Below the pieces are notes generated by a model. The model was not told the origin of the DNA and did no database searches. It worked only from the letters and a program-made list of their open reading frames with translations. Of a stretch of DNA of 64,000 bases, positions 63,352 through 64,000 are shown in pieces. Position 1 is the first letter of the stretch. Each line of letters begins with the position of its first letter. The stretch lies in the NCBI RefSeq assembly GCF_014196535.1, contig NZ_JACIDU010000013.1, forward strand, positions 62,001-126,000, written 5' to 3'. The position numbers and the translations under genes were made by a program. The stretch is from Allorhizobium borbori. Lineage in GTDB: Bacteria; Pseudomonadota; Alphaproteobacteria; Rhizobiales; Rhizobiaceae.

Positions 63352-64000
63352 ACTCACCAATTTGCAGAATGAGCTTCTGGCGGCAGTCGCGGGTGCCGGA
63401 GACGAAGCCGCCATCGAGGCCGTGCGCGTCGCCGCACTCGGCAAGAAGGGCTCGGTTTCGGAACTCCTGAAGACGCTGGGCGCGATGACGCCGGAAGAGC
63501 GCCAGACCCGTGGCGCCGCCATCAACGCCCTGAAGGCCGAAGTCACAGACGCGATCGCCGCCCGCAAGGCCGAGTTGAAGGACGCCGCCATTGCCGCGCG
63601 CCTGAAGGCCGAAACGCTGGATGTGTCGCTGCCCGTGCGCTCCTCGCCCGCCGAGCGCGGCCGTATCCATCCGATCAGCCAGATCGTCGACGAGATCACC
63701 GCCATCTTCGCCGACATGGGCTTCTCCATCGCCGAAGGTCCGGATATCGAGACCGACTATTACAACTTCACGGCGCTGAATTTCCCGGAGGGTCACCCGG
63801 CCCGCGAAATGCACGACACCTTCTTCTTCAATCCGGACGAGAAGGGTGAGCGCAAGGTTCTGCGCACCCACACCTCGCCGGTGCAGGTGCGCACCATGGA
63901 AGCGCAGAAGCCGCCGATCCGCATCGTCATTCCCGGCAAGACCTATCGCCAGGACAGCGACGCTACCCACTCGCCGATGTTCCATCAGGTCGAAGGTCTG
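63344..64000 (+). CDS. pheS: Phenylalanyl-tRNA synthetase alpha subunit (3' end cut by window)
   Basis: Catalytic subunit of the alpha2-beta2 class II synthetase that charges tRNA-Phe. The visible 219 residues of about 360 include the N-terminal coiled-coil domain (about 1-85) and the beginning of the catalytic domain, with [20 protein letters not shown] and the motif 2 region [13 protein letters not shown]. The frame is open to the window's last base. AGGA precedes the ATG, which overlaps the upstream gene. pheT would be expected beyond. Confidence 0.95.
   Translation, partial: MTELTNLQNELLAAVAGAGDEAAIEAVRVAALGKKGSVSELLKTLGAMTPEERQTRGAAINALKAEVTDAIAARKAELKDAAIAARLKAETLDVSLPVRSSPAERGRIHPISQIVDEITAIFADMGFSIAEGPDIETDYYNFTALNFPEGHPAREMHDTFFFNPDEKGERKVLRTHTSPVQVRTMEAQKPPIRIVIPGKTYRQDSDATHSPMFHQVEGL

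Noticed and set aside
1-64000. Mobile elements, prophage or genomic island
   Set aside because: No transposase, integrase, terminal repeats or attachment duplication is seen. tRNA-His at 41110 is not followed by an integrase or a partial tRNA copy within the window.

Overview
The window is about 64 kb of high-GC chromosome from an alphaproteobacterium, almost certainly family Rhizobiaceae in the Agrobacterium/Rhizobium/Allorhizobium group. The evidence is the rhizobial flagellar gene order (flgD-fliQ-flhA-fliR), the aglR/aglEFGAK alpha-glucoside locus next to zwf-pgl-edd, a RirA iron regulator, a PdhS/DivJ/PleC-type cell-cycle kinase, a cellulose cluster with BcsN, and a tRNA-His of the alphaproteobacterial type (A73, no encoded G-1). 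I cannot fix the species. I see no insertion sequence, prophage, CRISPR array, integrase or attachment site; it reads as ordinary core and near-core chromosome.

Layout. 1-6056: end of a flagellar operon (flgD, fliQ, flhA, fliR and four small genes: FliJ-like, rod-binding, FlgN-like and a membrane-anchored unknown). 6383-9064: surface polysaccharide (WecG/TagA glycosyltransferase, Wzz/GumC-like protein). 9146-11202: folD and a secreted phosphoesterase. 11259-18954: aglEFGAK with divergent aglR. 19037-23632: PilZ-like protein and zwf-pgl-edd, the Entner-Doudoroff entry. 23867-26602: first PuuA/PuuB-type pair. 26703-30505: flavoprotein, two small genes and a PccR/ScfR-type XRE regulator. 30627-34678: potFGHI-type polyamine transporter. 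34711-40898: DUF6460-like protein, AsmA-like protein, candidate sRNA and a large soluble histidine kinase. 41110-41186: tRNA-His. 41519-49389: cellulose synthesis (bcsA, bcsB, TPR protein, bcsN). 49393-54207: LysR, mmsA, rirA, AbrB-like membrane protein and gluconokinase. 54297-58606: second PuuA/PuuB-type pair and a D-amino-acid dehydrogenase. 58800-61615: TerC-like DUF475 protein with a structured leader, and a divergent amidase. 61761-64000: rpmI-rplT, a kinase-fold-like protein and the start of pheS.

The genes fit a soil or plant-associated heterotroph: alpha-glucosides are imported and hydrolysed by Agl, glucose is oxidised through Zwf, Pgl and Edd (gluconokinase feeds the same route), and polyamines and amines are imported and gamma-glutamylated for nitrogen. 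Motility, c-di-GMP-responsive cellulose synthesis and a cell-cycle kinase are the lifestyle genes. The most notable non-coding signals are the DUF475 leader (59939-60120, minus strand) with an internal terminator, an orphan plus-strand terminator marking a possible sRNA at 37133-37258, a 17-bp palindrome upstream of rirA, and a run of TTGTAAA elements in front of the XRE regulator. I did not find a wholly novel multi-gene system; the leader RNA and the sRNA are the best candidates for undescribed elements.
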